Counted from the first letter of the stretch, positions 17,802 to 27,095 are shown. The stretch is 64,000 nucleotides of DNA from Hanstruepera flava (GCF_023634025.1 NZ_JALJCW010000001.1:1-64000); one strand, 5' to 3'. Numbers and translations: made by a program. The notes: generated from the letters alone by a model not told the origin.

Positions 17802-18362
17802 ATGAGCACAGATAATTTAGACACTCTTTTTAAAGATCTACAAGGTAGTTTTGATAATGAAACACCTCATGAGGACCATAAAAAACGGTTTATGGCTAAA
17901 CTAAACAATCAAAACAAAACGGTTGACGTGAGCAAAAAACATGGGGCTATTTGGAAACCGTTAGTTGGTATAGCAGCTTCTATTGTCTTAATATTAGTAT
18001 TGACCTTCGGTAATAATCAAGATGCAAACGCTAACGGTTTAGCTAGTGTATCTCCAGAAATGGCACAAACCCAAGACTTCTTTACCTCTACTATTGCTAT
18101 GGAATTAAAGAAACTTGAAGATGCCACCAATCCTGAAACCAAAGTACTCATTCAGGATGCCCTTAATCAAATGAAACGTTTAGAAATCGAATATGAATCG
18201 TTAATAACAGATCTAACTGAAAGCGGGAATGACCAGCGTGTTATTTATGCTATGATTTCAAACTTTCAAAATCGCATTGAAATATTACAGAATACTTTAC
18301 AACAAATTGAAATAGTTGAACAATTAAAAAACAGTAAACATGAAAACAACAATACTATCTAA
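17802..18362 (+). CDS. Probable anti-sigma factor, single-pass membrane protein
   Basis: 186 residues: a cytoplasmic N-terminus (1-48, with the HEDHKKRFMAKL motif often found in Bacteroidota sigma partners), one membrane helix (about 49-66, PLVGIAASIVLILVLTF), and a periplasmic helical domain rich in Leu/Glu/Gln (about 80-185) with coiled-coil character. The position directly after the ECF gene and the membrane topology suggest an anti-sigma factor. No zinc-binding HxxxCxxC motif is seen, so the assignment rests on context. Its 3' end overlaps the next gene by 23 bp. Confidence 0.72.
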   Translation: MSTDNLDTLFKDLQGSFDNETPHEDHKKRFMAKLNNQNKTVDVSKKHGAIWKPLVGIAASIVLILVLTFGNNQDANANGLASVSPEMAQTQDFFTSTIAMELKKLEDATNPETKVLIQDALNQMKRLEIEYESLITDLTESGNDQRVIYAMISNFQNRIEILQNTLQQIEIVEQLKNSKHENNNTI

Positions 18363-19434
18363 AACCCTAATTGTGCTTTTATTGATGCCTACACTTATTA
18401 TAGCATCAGTAAACCCAAACAAAGTAGCAAAGCACAAGAAAGAGAAAACCATTACAAAATCGTTTAATGTAAATAGCTATGCCGAATTAAAGGTAGATAA
18501 CAGCTATGGTAATCTAAACATTGTAACTTGGAACGAAAACCGTATTGATATCGAAGTTACCATAACTGTCGAAGGTAGCAACGAAGACAAAGTCATTAAA
18601 AAACTAGATGAAATTACGGTAGACTTTGATGCCAGTTCAAACCAAGTTTACGCCAAAACAATTTTTAATAAAAATAAATCTAAATCTTGGTGGAATTGGG
18701 GCAGCAATGGGAACTCGAAAATGAGTGTTAATTATGTAATAAAAATGCCCATTACTAATTCTGTAAAACTAGACAATGATTACGGAAGTATAAATTTAGA
18801 TAGATTAGAAGGTAAAGCTTCAATTAGCTGTGATTATGGAAAAATTACAACTAAAGAATTAATGAGCACAGATAATTCATTGAATTTTGACTACAGTCAA
18901 GGGTGTTACTTTGAATATATAGGTGGCGGAACAATAGATGCTGATTATAGTGGGTTTACCGTAGCCAAAGCCAAAAACATTAGACTATCAGCAGACTATA
19001 CGCAATCAAAATTTGAAATAGCCGAAGATATTACCTATGATTGTGATTACGGATCCTTAACCGCTGAAAAAGCCAATAATGTAACCGGAAATGGCGACTA
19101 CTTAACGGTTGTTTTAGGTGATATTTATAAAAATGTAACTATCGATGCGGATTACGGGTCTATTAAAATTAAGCGAATGACTGCCAATGCAGGGAACATA
19201 ACCATAAACTCTGACTATGTAGGTATTCATATTGGTTACGATAGCGCTTATAAATTTAACTTTGAAATGAATTTGGAATATGCCTCATTAAGTGGAAAAG
19301 ATGACTTGGAATTCAATAAAAGTCGAGAAGAGTCTGGAGAAAAATATTATGCAGGATATTATGGCTCAAATAATTCTGGAAACTTAATAAAGATAAACTC
19401 TGATTACGGTAGCGTAAAATTAAATAGAAATTAA
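18340..19434 (+). CDS. Secreted DUF4097-like beta-solenoid protein
   Basis: 364 residues with a signal peptide (about 1-22, LIVLLLMPTLIIAS). The mature part is built of short repeated strands containing D-Y-G-S/N motifs (DNSYGNLNI, DNDYGSINL, CDYGKITT, DADYGSIKI, NSDYGSVKL), the pattern of DUF4097-type right-handed beta-helices. It is probably periplasmic or outer-membrane associated. It is translationally coupled to the anti-sigma-like gene through a 23-bp overlap and precedes a second solenoid gene. Biochemical function is unknown; a role as a surface polymer or envelope stress sensor would be inference. Confidence 0.8.
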   Translation: MKTTILSKTLIVLLLMPTLIIASVNPNKVAKHKKEKTITKSFNVNSYAELKVDNSYGNLNIVTWNENRIDIEVTITVEGSNEDKVIKKLDEITVDFDASSNQVYAKTIFNKNKSKSWWNWGSNGNSKMSVNYVIKMPITNSVKLDNDYGSINLDRLEGKASISCDYGKITTKELMSTDNSLNFDYSQGCYFEYIGGGTIDADYSGFTVAKAKNIRLSADYTQSKFEIAEDITYDCDYGSLTAEKANNVTGNGDYLTVVLGDIYKNVTIDADYGSIKIKRMTANAGNITINSDYVGIHIGYDSAYKFNFEMNLEYASLSGKDDLEFNKSREESGEKYYAGYYGSNNSGNLIKINSDYGSVKLNRN

Positions 19435-19458
19435 TATCAATCAAATAACACACAAACC

Positions 19459-20181
19459 ATGAAAAACAAAGTATTATTATTATCTGTCTTATTTGTTACA
19501 GCATTTAGCTGTGCGCAAAATTGGAAAAAAGTTTCTGGAAATGGTAATATGACAACGGAAACACGAACCACAAGTGATTATGATGGTGTAAGTTGCGCCG
19601 GATCTTTTGATTATGTTTTAGTAGCTGGTACTGAAGGAAAAATTACACTTGAGGGCGAAGAAAACTTATTAAAACACATTATTACAGAAGTAAAAAACGG
19701 TAAATTAGTTGTCAAGTCTGAAAATGGCATTAACCTAAAAAGTAGTTTAGGAAAAACCATTAAAGTAACCATACCTATACAGGATATCAATAGTGTTTCT
19801 CTTGCTGGTTCAGGTGATTTGTGGAGCGAAACTACAATTACTTCTACTAATCTAAATGTATCATTAGCCGGTTCTGGCGATGTTAAATTAGACGTCAAAG
19901 CTACTTCAGTGGAAAGTAGTATAGCAGGCTCTGGTGACATTACATTATCTGGTAACACCACAAACCTTGAAGCCAACATTGCAGGTTCAGGAGATTTTGA
20001 AGGTTTTAATTTAAACTCTGATAATACTGAAGTATCTATTTCAGGATCTGGCGATGCCCAAGTTGTAAGCAATAAGAGTATTAGAGGCCGTGTTTCTGGA
20101 TCTGGAGATATAGCTTATAAAGGTAATCCTGAAAAAGAGGATACTAAAGTGTCGGGTTCTGGCACTATACGAGGTAATTAA
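19459..20181 (+). CDS. Secreted head-GIN (DUF2807) domain protein
   Basis: 240 residues. The signal peptide ends around AFSCAQN; the Cys at about residue 18 makes a lipoprotein possible. The N-terminal block VSGNGNMTTETRTTSDYDGV...AGSFDYVLVAG is the GIN/DUF2807 signature. It is followed by six copies of a strand ending in (A/S)GSGD, as in putative auto-transporter adhesin head domains. It is the last gene of the sigma operon, 24 bp after its neighbour, with a strong terminator after it. The pairing of DUF4097 and DUF2807 proteins with sigma factors is common in Flavobacteriia; the function is not established. Confidence 0.86.
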   Translation: MKNKVLLLSVLFVTAFSCAQNWKKVSGNGNMTTETRTTSDYDGVSCAGSFDYVLVAGTEGKITLEGEENLLKHIITEVKNGKLVVKSENGINLKSSLGKTIKVTIPIQDINSVSLAGSGDLWSETTITSTNLNVSLAGSGDVKLDVKATSVESSIAGSGDITLSGNTTNLEANIAGSGDFEGFNLNSDNTEVSISGSGDAQVVSNKSIRGRVSGSGDIAYKGNPEKEDTKVSGSGTIRGN

Positions 20182-20203
20182 TTTCTTAATATAAATTATA
20201 AAA

Positions 20204-20236
20204 AAAGCCCTATATAGTTTTTAAATATAGGGCTTT
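20204..20236. terminator. Bidirectional terminator
   Basis: 12-bp stem AAAGCCCTATAT / ATATAGGGCTTT between the end of the plus-strand sigma operon (20181) and the end of a minus-strand lipoprotein gene (20244). A and T runs flank it on both sides. Confidence 0.85.
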
Positions 20237-20243
20237 GTTTTTG

Positions 20244-20972
20244 TTAGTTTAAGGTATAGTCTATTAAAGTTACGGAACCACCATTGGAAACATATTCAAT
20301 CATGCCGACATCTTTTGCGTAATAATAATCTGCAGTTTCATTTTGACCTAAAGCTGAAACCGTTAAATTTACATGCAGCACATTTTCATACGTATTTCCT
20401 TCAACAGTTCTAGACAAATCACGTCCAATCATTTCAAAAGAATAGGTTGCACTCACAGATGTATCTGGAATTTCTGGTGAACCAGCAGTTGCTATAAATG
20501 AAATTGTATAATTTATGTCAGAAGACCAGCTTTCACCAACTTCAGCATCATCTTTAAGCATATTTACAACAAACGGCGTCGATTGTACATCGTAGCCAGG
20601 AATTGAATAAAAAACTTCATTTCTAACATAGTAATTAACACCTTGCTTTCGTAGCCATGTTGGAAGGCCTAAAAAACTATCATAAGCATAATATTCATCA
20701 CCATTAAACATTTCGGTTTCAATCATATTGTACACTTCTTCCTCCCCTGACAAGGCGTTATATGTCCAAGTATTACCTATGGCTCTTGGCCAATAGTCGC
20801 CTGTAGAATTACTATCATCATCTGTATTACCGTCGGTATCTCCATCAGTATTACCTTGGGTATTCCCATTTCCTATATCAAAACCACTGTCCAATGGTTC
20901 GTTTTCACAAGAATTAAGCGAGAATATTAAAAAAGATAGAATAAAGTAAGTAGTTAGTTTGAAGTTTTTCAT
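20244..20972 (-). CDS. Lipoprotein of unknown function
   Basis: 242 residues. The signal peptide ends in a lipobox (FSLNSCEN, Cys about residue 22). A low-complexity Asn/Thr/Gly/Asp linker (about 32-58, NTDGDTDGN type) carries a globular domain beginning YWPRAIGNTWTYN, a common opening in Bacteroidota lipoproteins of calycin-like or beta-sandwich type, and ending DVGMIEYVSNGG. It is a single gene, convergent with the sigma operon. The substrate is unknown. Confidence 0.8.
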   Translation of the reverse strand: MKNFKLTTYFILSFLIFSLNSCENEPLDSGFDIGNGNTQGNTDGDTDGNTDDDSNSTGDYWPRAIGNTWTYNALSGEEEVYNMIETEMFNGDEYYAYDSFLGLPTWLRKQGVNYYVRNEVFYSIPGYDVQSTPFVVNMLKDDAEVGESWSSDINYTISFIATAGSPEIPDTSVSATYSFEMIGRDLSRTVEGNTYENVLHVNLTVSALGQNETADYYYAKDVGMIEYVSNGGSVTLIDYTLN

Positions 20973-21016
20973 AATATGTTTAAATAATTTCAGTAAACAT
21001 AAGGTTTTTTTTAAAA

Positions 21017-22348
21017 CTAACCTTTATTTGATTTAGGAACTCTAAAAAGTAATACTATCCCAAAAAGAAAAAAAACAAACAAGAATAATATAGCATCACG
21101 CATGGAACTTCTGTAGTCAACCACGGCAAAAATAAGCATACCTATAACAATCCCTATTTTTTCGGCTACGTCATAAAAACTAAAATAGGATGTGGTGTCT
21201 TCGGTTTCTGGCAAAAACTTTGAATACGTTGAACGTGCTAAAGCCTGGATTCCACCCATAACAAGCCCAACAATACCCGCGGCAATGTAAAACTGAACAG
21301 GTGTTTCCATAAAATACGCATAGAAACAAATACTCATCCAAATAAAGTTAAGAACAATCAATACTTTTATGTTTCCAAACTTTTCTGAAGCCTTTGATGT
21401 TAAAATAGCTCCGATAATGGCCACTAATTGAATAACCAATACGCTGACAATTAATCCTTGCGTTTTTTCATCAGAGTCTGCCCATGCTATTTCCTTCTCA
21501 CCAAAATAAACGGCCATCAGCATAATAGTTTGTACAGCCATACTAAATACAAAAAAGGCATACAGATACCGCTTTAATCGTAGATTTTGCTTAAGCTGTT
21601 TCCAGACCTGTTGCAATTCTGTAAATCCTTTTAAAACGACATCTCTTGTTACTTTATGTCCAGAAGACACCCCTTTGGGTAAATAGTAAAATGTATATTG
21701 GCTAAACAGAACCCACCAAAGCCCAACTGTAATAAATGAAATTTTCATAGCTTCAATTGAAGCTGCATTCTTTTCAGTTTCTGTAGTACCGATATCAAAT
21801 CCAAACCAGTCTGGCTTCATAACCATTGCCAGGTTTATTAATAGTAGTAGTACACTACCCACATAACCTAAAGAAAATCCTTTGGCACTAATGGCATCTT
21901 GCTGTTCTTCGAACGCAATGTCTGGCAAATAGGAATTGTAAAACACTAAACTGCCCCAGTATCCCATTAATCCCATAAAGTAGAACAAAATACTGGTGTG
22001 AATAAAGTCTAAATCAAACCAATACAATCCTATACAACCCAAGCCTCCCATATAACAAAAAAACTTAAGGAAGAACTTTTTGTTACCAACATAATCAGCT
22101 ATTCCTGATAAAATTGGTGAAGAAAATGCGACAACCAAAAATGTAAACGCCGTTATAATTGATATAAGAACAGTCTGTTTCATTTCAAAACCGAAAGCCG
22201 AAACGGGTTCATCAGCAGATGTAAACAAACTAGAATAAAAAATGGGAAATATTGACGATGCAATAGTTAACGTATAAACTGAATTTGCCCAATCGTAAAA
22301 CGCCCAAGCGTTTAATAGTTTTTTACTGCCTTTTTGATATGATTTCAT
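21017..22348 (-). CDS. MFS transporter, Atg22-like (UMF1) type
   Basis: 443 residues with about 12 hydrophobic segments. The N-terminal AWAFYDWANSVYTLTI and ...SSIFPIFY motif is diagnostic for the Atg22-like/UMF1 group of the major facilitator superfamily, as is GGIQALARSTYSKFLPE near residue 375. It sits in the inner membrane; substrates of bacterial members are not known, and yeast Atg22 exports amino acids from the vacuole. It is minus-strand, 55 bp after the M48 gene's coding direction begins the run, and may share a transcript with its neighbours. Confidence 0.9.
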   Translation of the reverse strand: MKSYQKGSKKLLNAWAFYDWANSVYTLTIASSIFPIFYSSLFTSADEPVSAFGFEMKQTVLISIITAFTFLVVAFSSPILSGIADYVGNKKFFLKFFCYMGGLGCIGLYWFDLDFIHTSILFYFMGLMGYWGSLVFYNSYLPDIAFEEQQDAISAKGFSLGYVGSVLLLLINLAMVMKPDWFGFDIGTTETEKNAASIEAMKISFITVGLWWVLFSQYTFYYLPKGVSSGHKVTRDVVLKGFTELQQVWKQLKQNLRLKRYLYAFFVFSMAVQTIMLMAVYFGEKEIAWADSDEKTQGLIVSVLVIQLVAIIGAILTSKASEKFGNIKVLIVLNFIWMSICFYAYFMETPVQFYIAAGIVGLVMGGIQALARSTYSKFLPETEDTTSYFSFYDVAEKIGIVIGMLIFAVVDYRSSMRDAILFLFVFFLFGIVLLFRVPKSNKG

Positions 22349-22403
22349 AAAAAAACTGCCCTTTTATTGAGCAGCTCCTAAATTAAAACAAATAATTTAA
22401 ATA

Positions 22404-23234
22404 CTAATATTTTCCTAACGGTCTAAATGTAGTCACACCAAAATTTTTAGCTTCAGCAATGGCTTGAGGAGCAAGTTTATTCAACTCATCAATCCGCGAT
22501 TGATTGGCAGGATGCGTACTTAAAAATTCAGGAGGTGCTTGTCCACCACTCTTTGCTTCCATACGTTCCCATAATTTTGCAGCTTCGTTAGGATTATAAC
22601 CTGCAATAGCCATTAAGTACAGTCCAATTTTATCAGCTTCCGTTTCATGGGCTCGACTAAATGGTAACATACCACCAACATTTGATGCAATTCCATAAGC
22701 CTGATTATATATATCAATATTTTCATCACCTTCCAACAAAACATTTCCAGCAACCGCAACCCCTTGTTGAATATAAGCCGCACTCATACGCTGTTGACCA
22801 TGGTTAGCTAAAGCATGGGCGACTTCATGTCCCATTATAGCTGCAATAGCCGTTTCGTTTTCCGCAACTGGCAAAATACCTGTATAAAAGGCAATCTTTC
22901 CACCTGGCATGCACCATGCATTTACGGTTTCAGAATCTATTAATGAATATTCCCATACATAGTCCTTTAAATAACCTTCATAACCATTGGCATTTAACCA
23001 ACGCTCTGCTGCAATTGCAATACGTTGCCCAACACGTGTAATCATTTTTGAAGCTGGTGTTCCAGTTATCACTTTGTTTTCAGAAAGTACCTGATTATAC
23101 TGTTGCAAGGCAGCAGGGAATAATTGGTCGTTAGACACAAATGCCATGGTTTGCTTTCCTGTAAAAGGATTGGTGGAGCAAGAAAGAAACAATAGAGTTG
23201 CTACAGTTGTTATTATTATATTTTTTGTTTTCAT
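22404..23234 (-). CDS. M48 family zinc metalloprotease lipoprotein
   Basis: 276 residues. The signal peptide carries a lipobox (FLSCSTNP, Cys about residue 19). The zinc site HEVAHALANH (about residues 140-149) and the third ligand in ETEADKIGL are intact, as is the N-terminal NPFTGKQ segment found in LoiP/BepA-like periplasmic M48 proteases. It lacks the TPR domain of BepA, so it is closer to LoiP/YcaL. Its probable role is proteolytic quality control in the envelope. It is divergent from msrB, another envelope-repair gene, with 169 bp between them. Confidence 0.92.
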   Translation of the reverse strand: MKTKNIIITTVATLLFLSCSTNPFTGKQTMAFVSNDQLFPAALQQYNQVLSENKVITGTPASKMITRVGQRIAIAAERWLNANGYEGYLKDYVWEYSLIDSETVNAWCMPGGKIAFYTGILPVAENETAIAAIMGHEVAHALANHGQQRMSAAYIQQGVAVAGNVLLEGDENIDIYNQAYGIASNVGGMLPFSRAHETEADKIGLYLMAIAGYNPNEAAKLWERMEAKSGGQAPPEFLSTHPANQSRIDELNKLAPQAIAEAKNFGVTTFRPLGKY

Positions 23235-23403
23235 ATAGTTAATAGTTTTTATTTAATCAAATTTACAATAATCATCTTTTAATTTTCGACACACAATATG
23301 TTTTTTGGTCACAAATGCGATTACTTTAATAATATACGCATAAAATCATTATTATGGTTCTTATTGTAATTTGAGTAGAGCCATAACGACACAATAAAAA
23401 AAA

Positions 23404-23880
23404 ATGACAATGAACAAATTTATCCTATTATTATCATTATCCCTTTTTTTAAGTTGCAACAGCAATGCCCAAAAAAAAGAAACTAAACAAACAGAAACCT
23501 TTAAAGTTTTTAAAACTAATGCTGAATGGAAACAAGAGCTTACTAAAGAACAGTACTATGTCTTAAGGCAGTCTGGTACCGAACGTCCTTTTTCCAGTCC
23601 GCTAAACAAAAACTATAAAAAAGGGGTATATGTTTGCGCTGCTTGCAGTACACCTTTGTTTGAGAGCGAGCACAAATTTGATTCCGGAACTGGTTGGCCA
23701 AGCTTTGACCGTGAGATTAAAGGAAATGTTGCATACGGAAATGGCTATGAAAGTAATGAAGAACATTGCGCAACTTGCGGTGGTCATTTAGGACATGTAT
23801 TTAACGATGGCCCAAGAGATACAACAGGCAAAAGGCATTGTATAAATGGAGTGGCTTTGGAATTTATTCCTGAAGGATAA
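23404..23880 (+). CDS. msrB: Peptide-methionine (R)-S-oxide reductase, exported
   Basis: 158 residues. A signal peptide with lipobox-like end (FLSCNSNAQ) precedes a complete MsrB domain: CAACSTPLF and CATCGGHLGHVF (the four zinc cysteines), SGTGWPSF, and the catalytic Cys in RHCINGVALEF. It reduces methionine R-sulfoxide in proteins; the signal suggests action in the periplasm as a lipoprotein. Starts at 23404 and 23410 are both possible (MTMN); the second gives a more typical signal peptide. It is divergent from the M48 protease gene and about 100 bp before lpdA. Confidence 0.94.
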   Translation: MTMNKFILLLSLSLFLSCNSNAQKKETKQTETFKVFKTNAEWKQELTKEQYYVLRQSGTERPFSSPLNKNYKKGVYVCAACSTPLFESEHKFDSGTGWPSFDREIKGNVAYGNGYESNEEHCATCGGHLGHVFNDGPRDTTGKRHCINGVALEFIPEG

Positions 23881-23981
23881 ATTTATAATACACTTATCTA
23901 AATTTTAAAAATGAATATTATTTATTATTCGCTTCCTATTTCGTAAATTCGTAGCTTCAAAAAACGATTAAAAATAGACGA

Positions 23982-25358
23982 ATGAGTAAATACGATGTTA
24001 TTGTTCTTGGAAGTGGTCCTGGTGGCTACGTGACAGCTATACGCGCGTCACAATTAGGTTTTAAAACAGCAGTTGTTGAGAAAGAAAGTTTAGGTGGTGT
24101 ATGCTTAAACTGGGGCTGTATTCCTACAAAAGCACTTTTAAAATCAGCTCAAGTTTTTGAATACCTAAAGCATGCTGAAGATTATGGCCTATCAGTAAAG
24201 GAAGCCGATAAGGATTTCGATGCAGTTGTAAAGCGCAGTCGTGGTGTTGCCGATGGCATGAGCAATGGTGTTAAATTTTTAATGAAAAAAAATAAAATTG
24301 ACGTTATTGAAGGCTACGGAAAAGTGAAGCCTGGTAAAAAGATAGACGTTGATGGTAAAGAATACGCTGCTGACCATATTATTATAGCAACAGGAGCACG
24401 ATCTCGCGAATTGCCTAGTTTACCACAAGATGGCAAGAAAGTAATTGGGTATCGTGAAGCCATGACCTTACCAAAACAACCTAAAAGAATGATTGTTGTG
24501 GGCTCTGGTGCTATTGGTGTTGAGTTTGCCTATTTCTATAATTCAATGGGAACTGAAGTAACTATAGTTGAATACTTACCTAATGTTGTTCCTGTTGAAG
24601 ATGAAGATGTTTCTAAACAATTAGAGCGTTCGTTTAAAAAGAGCGGTATAAAGATTATGACCTCTTCAGAAGTGACCAAAGTTGATACTTCAGGAAAAGG
24701 TGTTAAAGCTACTGTAAAAACGAAAAAAGGGGAAGAAGTTCTTGAAGCTGATATTATTTTGTCGGCTGTTGGAATTAAATCCAATATTGAGAATATAGGT
24801 TTAGAAGATGTTGGTATCGCTGTAGATCGTGATAAGATTTTGGTAAACGATTATTACCAAACCAACATTCCAGGGTATTATGCCATTGGAGATGTTACTC
24901 CTGGACAAGCTTTAGCCCACGTTGCATCTGCTGAAGGTATATTGTGTGTTGAAAAAATAGCAGGACAACATGTAGAAGCTCTTGACTATGGAAATATTCC
25001 TGGATGTACCTATTGTTCCCCAGAAATAGCTTCTGTAGGTTTAACTGAAAAACAAGCTAAACAACAAGGTTTAGACATAAAAGTTGGTAAATTTCCGTTT
25101 TCTGCGTCTGGTAAAGCCAGTGCTGGTGGAAACAAAGATGGCTTTGTAAAAGTTATTTTTGATGCCAAATATGGCGAGTGGTTAGGTTGCCACATGATTG
25201 GTGCTGGAGTTACAGATATGATTGCTGAAGCCGTTCTAGGAAGAAAACTGGAAACAACAGGACACGAAGTCTTAAAAGCAGTTCACCCTCACCCTACTAT
25301 GAGTGAAGCCGTTATGGAAGCTGTTGCCGACGCTTACGATGAAGTGATACATTTATAA
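23982..25358 (+). CDS. lpdA: Dihydrolipoyl dehydrogenase
   Basis: 458 residues, the usual length of the E3 component. The FAD motif GSGPGGY (about residues 9-15), redox-active disulfide GGVCLNWGCIPTKALL, NAD motif VVGSGAIGVEFAYFYNSMG, second FAD motif YYAIGD, and the C-terminal HPHPTMSEA with the catalytic base are all present. It reoxidises the lipoyl groups of 2-oxo acid dehydrogenase complexes or the glycine cleavage system. No E1 or E2 gene lies nearby, so it may serve several complexes. A terminator follows 23 bp after the stop. Confidence 0.97.
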   Translation: MSKYDVIVLGSGPGGYVTAIRASQLGFKTAVVEKESLGGVCLNWGCIPTKALLKSAQVFEYLKHAEDYGLSVKEADKDFDAVVKRSRGVADGMSNGVKFLMKKNKIDVIEGYGKVKPGKKIDVDGKEYAADHIIIATGARSRELPSLPQDGKKVIGYREAMTLPKQPKRMIVVGSGAIGVEFAYFYNSMGTEVTIVEYLPNVVPVEDEDVSKQLERSFKKSGIKIMTSSEVTKVDTSGKGVKATVKTKKGEEVLEADIILSAVGIKSNIENIGLEDVGIAVDRDKILVNDYYQTNIPGYYAIGDVTPGQALAHVASAEGILCVEKIAGQHVEALDYGNIPGCTYCSPEIASVGLTEKQAKQQGLDIKVGKFPFSASGKASAGGNKDGFVKVIFDAKYGEWLGCHMIGAGVTDMIAEAVLGRKLETTGHEVLKAVHPHPTMSEAVMEAVADAYDEVIHL

Positions 25359-25380
25359 CAAATATTTAATTATATAATTA

Positions 25381-25408
25381 AAAAACGATTCAGATATGAG
25401 TCGTTTTT
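25381..25408. terminator. Terminator between lpdA and the convergent barrel gene
   Basis: 12-bp stem (AAAAACGATTCA / TGAGTCGTTTTT, one G-T wobble) with a 4-nt loop and a T-run. It lies between lpdA (ends 25358) and the minus-strand gene ending at 25415, and can act for both. Confidence 0.8.
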
Positions 25409-25414
25409 TTTGTG

Positions 25415-25897
25415 CTATAATTTCCAATCCAATCCTAAAAATAAACCATTAGGTGTAATTTCTTCAAAACCTAAAGAATACTTCATATGGATATCTAAAA
25501 CTCGAGAAATTTGATATGCAACACTTAAATCGGCTCGCACCTTAAATTTATTTGAAAAGAAATCGAAAAAATAATTCATACTGGGCCCTATTAAAAGATA
25601 AAACCTATCCGCTGCTTCATATTTTAAATATAGTGGTGCATTTAAAAATTTGAAATCATTCAGGCCAACAAATAACACTTCAGGTTGAAACGACAATCTA
25701 TTATCAATAGGGATATCAACAAATAAACCACCGTAATACCCTACGCCCACTTCTGGGTTATCACCAAAACTAGCTTCAGTAACTTTATAAAACGTAAGGT
25801 TTACACCACCTTTAATTCCAAAATCTGTTTTAGATTGTGCATGTGCAAAATGAGCAAAACATAAACTAACTATTAAGAGGCGACAAATAGGTTTCAT
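25415..25897 (-). CDS. Small outer-membrane beta-barrel protein
   Basis: 160 residues with a signal peptide (LCFAHFAHAQ). The mature part has alternating strands of the OMP_b-brl/PorT-like type (DFGIKGGVNLTFYKV, GVGYYGGLFVDIP, LSFQPEVLFVG, FYLLIGPSMNYFF, DIHMKYSLGFEEI) and ends in NGLFLGLDWKL with a hydrophobic C-terminal residue, as expected for BAM substrates. Eight strands are likely. The function is unknown; such proteins are numerous in this phylum. Confidence 0.85.
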   Translation of the reverse strand: MKPICRLLIVSLCFAHFAHAQSKTDFGIKGGVNLTFYKVTEASFGDNPEVGVGYYGGLFVDIPIDNRLSFQPEVLFVGLNDFKFLNAPLYLKYEAADRFYLLIGPSMNYFFDFFSNKFKVRADLSVAYQISRVLDIHMKYSLGFEEITPNGLFLGLDWKL

Positions 25898-25957
25898 AAT
25901 GAAAGTGAAATTTTGTTTAAAGTAGTATTTTATTGCTTAAAAGCATAATCTAAAATC

Positions 25958-25988
25958 AAAAAGAGCCTAGAACAGGCTCTTTTTTTTT
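25958..25988 (-). terminator. Terminator-like hairpin
   Basis: 11-bp stem AAAAAGAGCCT / AGGCTCTTTTT with a 5-nt loop and T9. It lies downstream of the minus-strand sigma-MscS run (last gene ends 26037) and upstream of the barrel gene at 25415-25897, so it most likely ends the sigma-MscS operon. Confidence 0.75.
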
Positions 25989-26036
25989 ACAACATCAACA
26001 AAGATATTCCATAACATAATATCTATTTCCTGATAG

Positions 26037-26213
26037 TTATTTTCTTTTTCTCCTTTTAGAGTCTTTTTTATCTTTTTCTTCAGCAATGGATTTATAAAAC
26101 CTAAAAGACGTTTTATGGTCTTTTAAAACACTTATTGTTAACACCACTAACATAATTAAAATAATACCCAGTAAAAAAATGATAATAATCTTGACATCAT
26201 AGTTGGTGACCAT
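26037..26213 (-). CDS. 58-residue single-pass membrane peptide
   Basis: A short ORF from ATG at 26213 to TAA at 26037. It reads as a short polar start (MVTNYDVK), one strongly hydrophobic helix (about residues 9-29, IIIIFLLGIILIMLVVLTISV) and a basic tail ending EEKDKKDSKRRKRK. By the positive-inside rule the C-terminus would face the cytoplasm. It lies 62 bp after the MscS-type channel gene on the same strand and before a terminator, so it appears to be the last gene of that operon. No family is recognised; an accessory subunit of the channel is possible. Confidence 0.6.
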   Translation of the reverse strand: MVTNYDVKIIIIFLLGIILIMLVVLTISVLKDHKTSFRFYKSIAEEKDKKDSKRRKRK

Positions 26214-26275
26214 AAATACGTTCTAAATTTGTTGGTTTATTTTTTAGACACCAAATTCAGAATAAGGTCACCATC

Positions 26276-27085
26276 TTATTTGATTATTTCAATTTTTCTA
26301 TTGGTTACATATTTAATAGGGTACACTACTGTTTTCTCGTTGAAAATAACAACCATACTGATGTTATCAATAGCTTCAATAACACCTTCCTTTTCATCTA
26401 TGACAATTTTTTGACCTACAGCAAAGTTTCGTTTGGAATAAAAGCCCAATAATAACCTGTAGACTATATCGCGTGATCCAAAACCGAAAGCTATTGTAAA
26501 GGAAGCAAGAATGGCACCTAGAATTAAAAATAAGTTATTGGTTATAATATCTGTATTGAATCCAGCCTGATCTAGCGCCATAATAGATACCATTAGCACC
26601 AATACTAGAAAAAGAATATTACTAATAGCTTTAGAGCCATTAATGTCAACAGCTTTTAGCAAAGTGCGTAAAGTCTTTTTTAAATAATTGGCTCCATAAA
26701 TACCCAACACAAAAATTAACAATGCACTAAAGAATTGGGGTAAATACCTAATTAACTTACCAACCTCATTAGAAATCAGACTAAAGTTTAAAATTTCAGC
26801 TCCAATAATAACAAAAATTAAAATGAAGAACCATTTAACAAAAACCAAAATTATTTTTTCTGGATCAATTTTAAACGCACCATTCAAAAAAGGGAGGTCA
26901 TTTAACTTTTCAGACAAATATCCAATTTTAGTAAGTTTAAGTGATTTTTTAATCACAAACAATATCAGTTTAAGCAACAACCACGCAACTATTATAAATA
27001 TAATTCCAAAAATAATTTTTGGAAGAAAATTATATATGTTTTGCATTAACTCATCTAAAAGGTTGAAGTCTAAATCATTTTTCAT
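26276..27085 (-). CDS. Small-conductance mechanosensitive channel (MscS family)
   Basis: 269 residues from the ATG at 27085, which is 10 bp after the preceding gene. The open frame reaches 27142 but would overlap that gene. Three to four membrane helices are visible (about 20-45, 80-105, 115-140, 160-185). The MscS beta-domain follows with the signature AFGFGSRDIVYRLLLGF and the strand pair VGQKIVIDEKEGVIEAIDNISMVVI. It ends RKIEIIK, lacking the large C-terminal vestibule of E. coli MscS, as in YnaI/MscK-like short forms. It releases solutes on hypo-osmotic shock. It lies in a run sigma factor-62-aa protein-MscS-58-aa peptide, so expression is probably stress-linked. Confidence 0.88.
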   Translation of the reverse strand: MKNDLDFNLLDELMQNIYNFLPKIIFGIIFIIVAWLLLKLILFVIKKSLKLTKIGYLSEKLNDLPFLNGAFKIDPEKIILVFVKWFFILIFVIIGAEILNFSLISNEVGKLIRYLPQFFSALLIFVLGIYGANYLKKTLRTLLKAVDINGSKAISNILFLVLVLMVSIMALDQAGFNTDIITNNLFLILGAILASFTIAFGFGSRDIVYRLLLGFYSKRNFAVGQKIVIDEKEGVIEAIDNISMVVIFNEKTVVYPIKYVTNRKIEIIK

Positions 27086-27095
27086 AGTAAAAATT

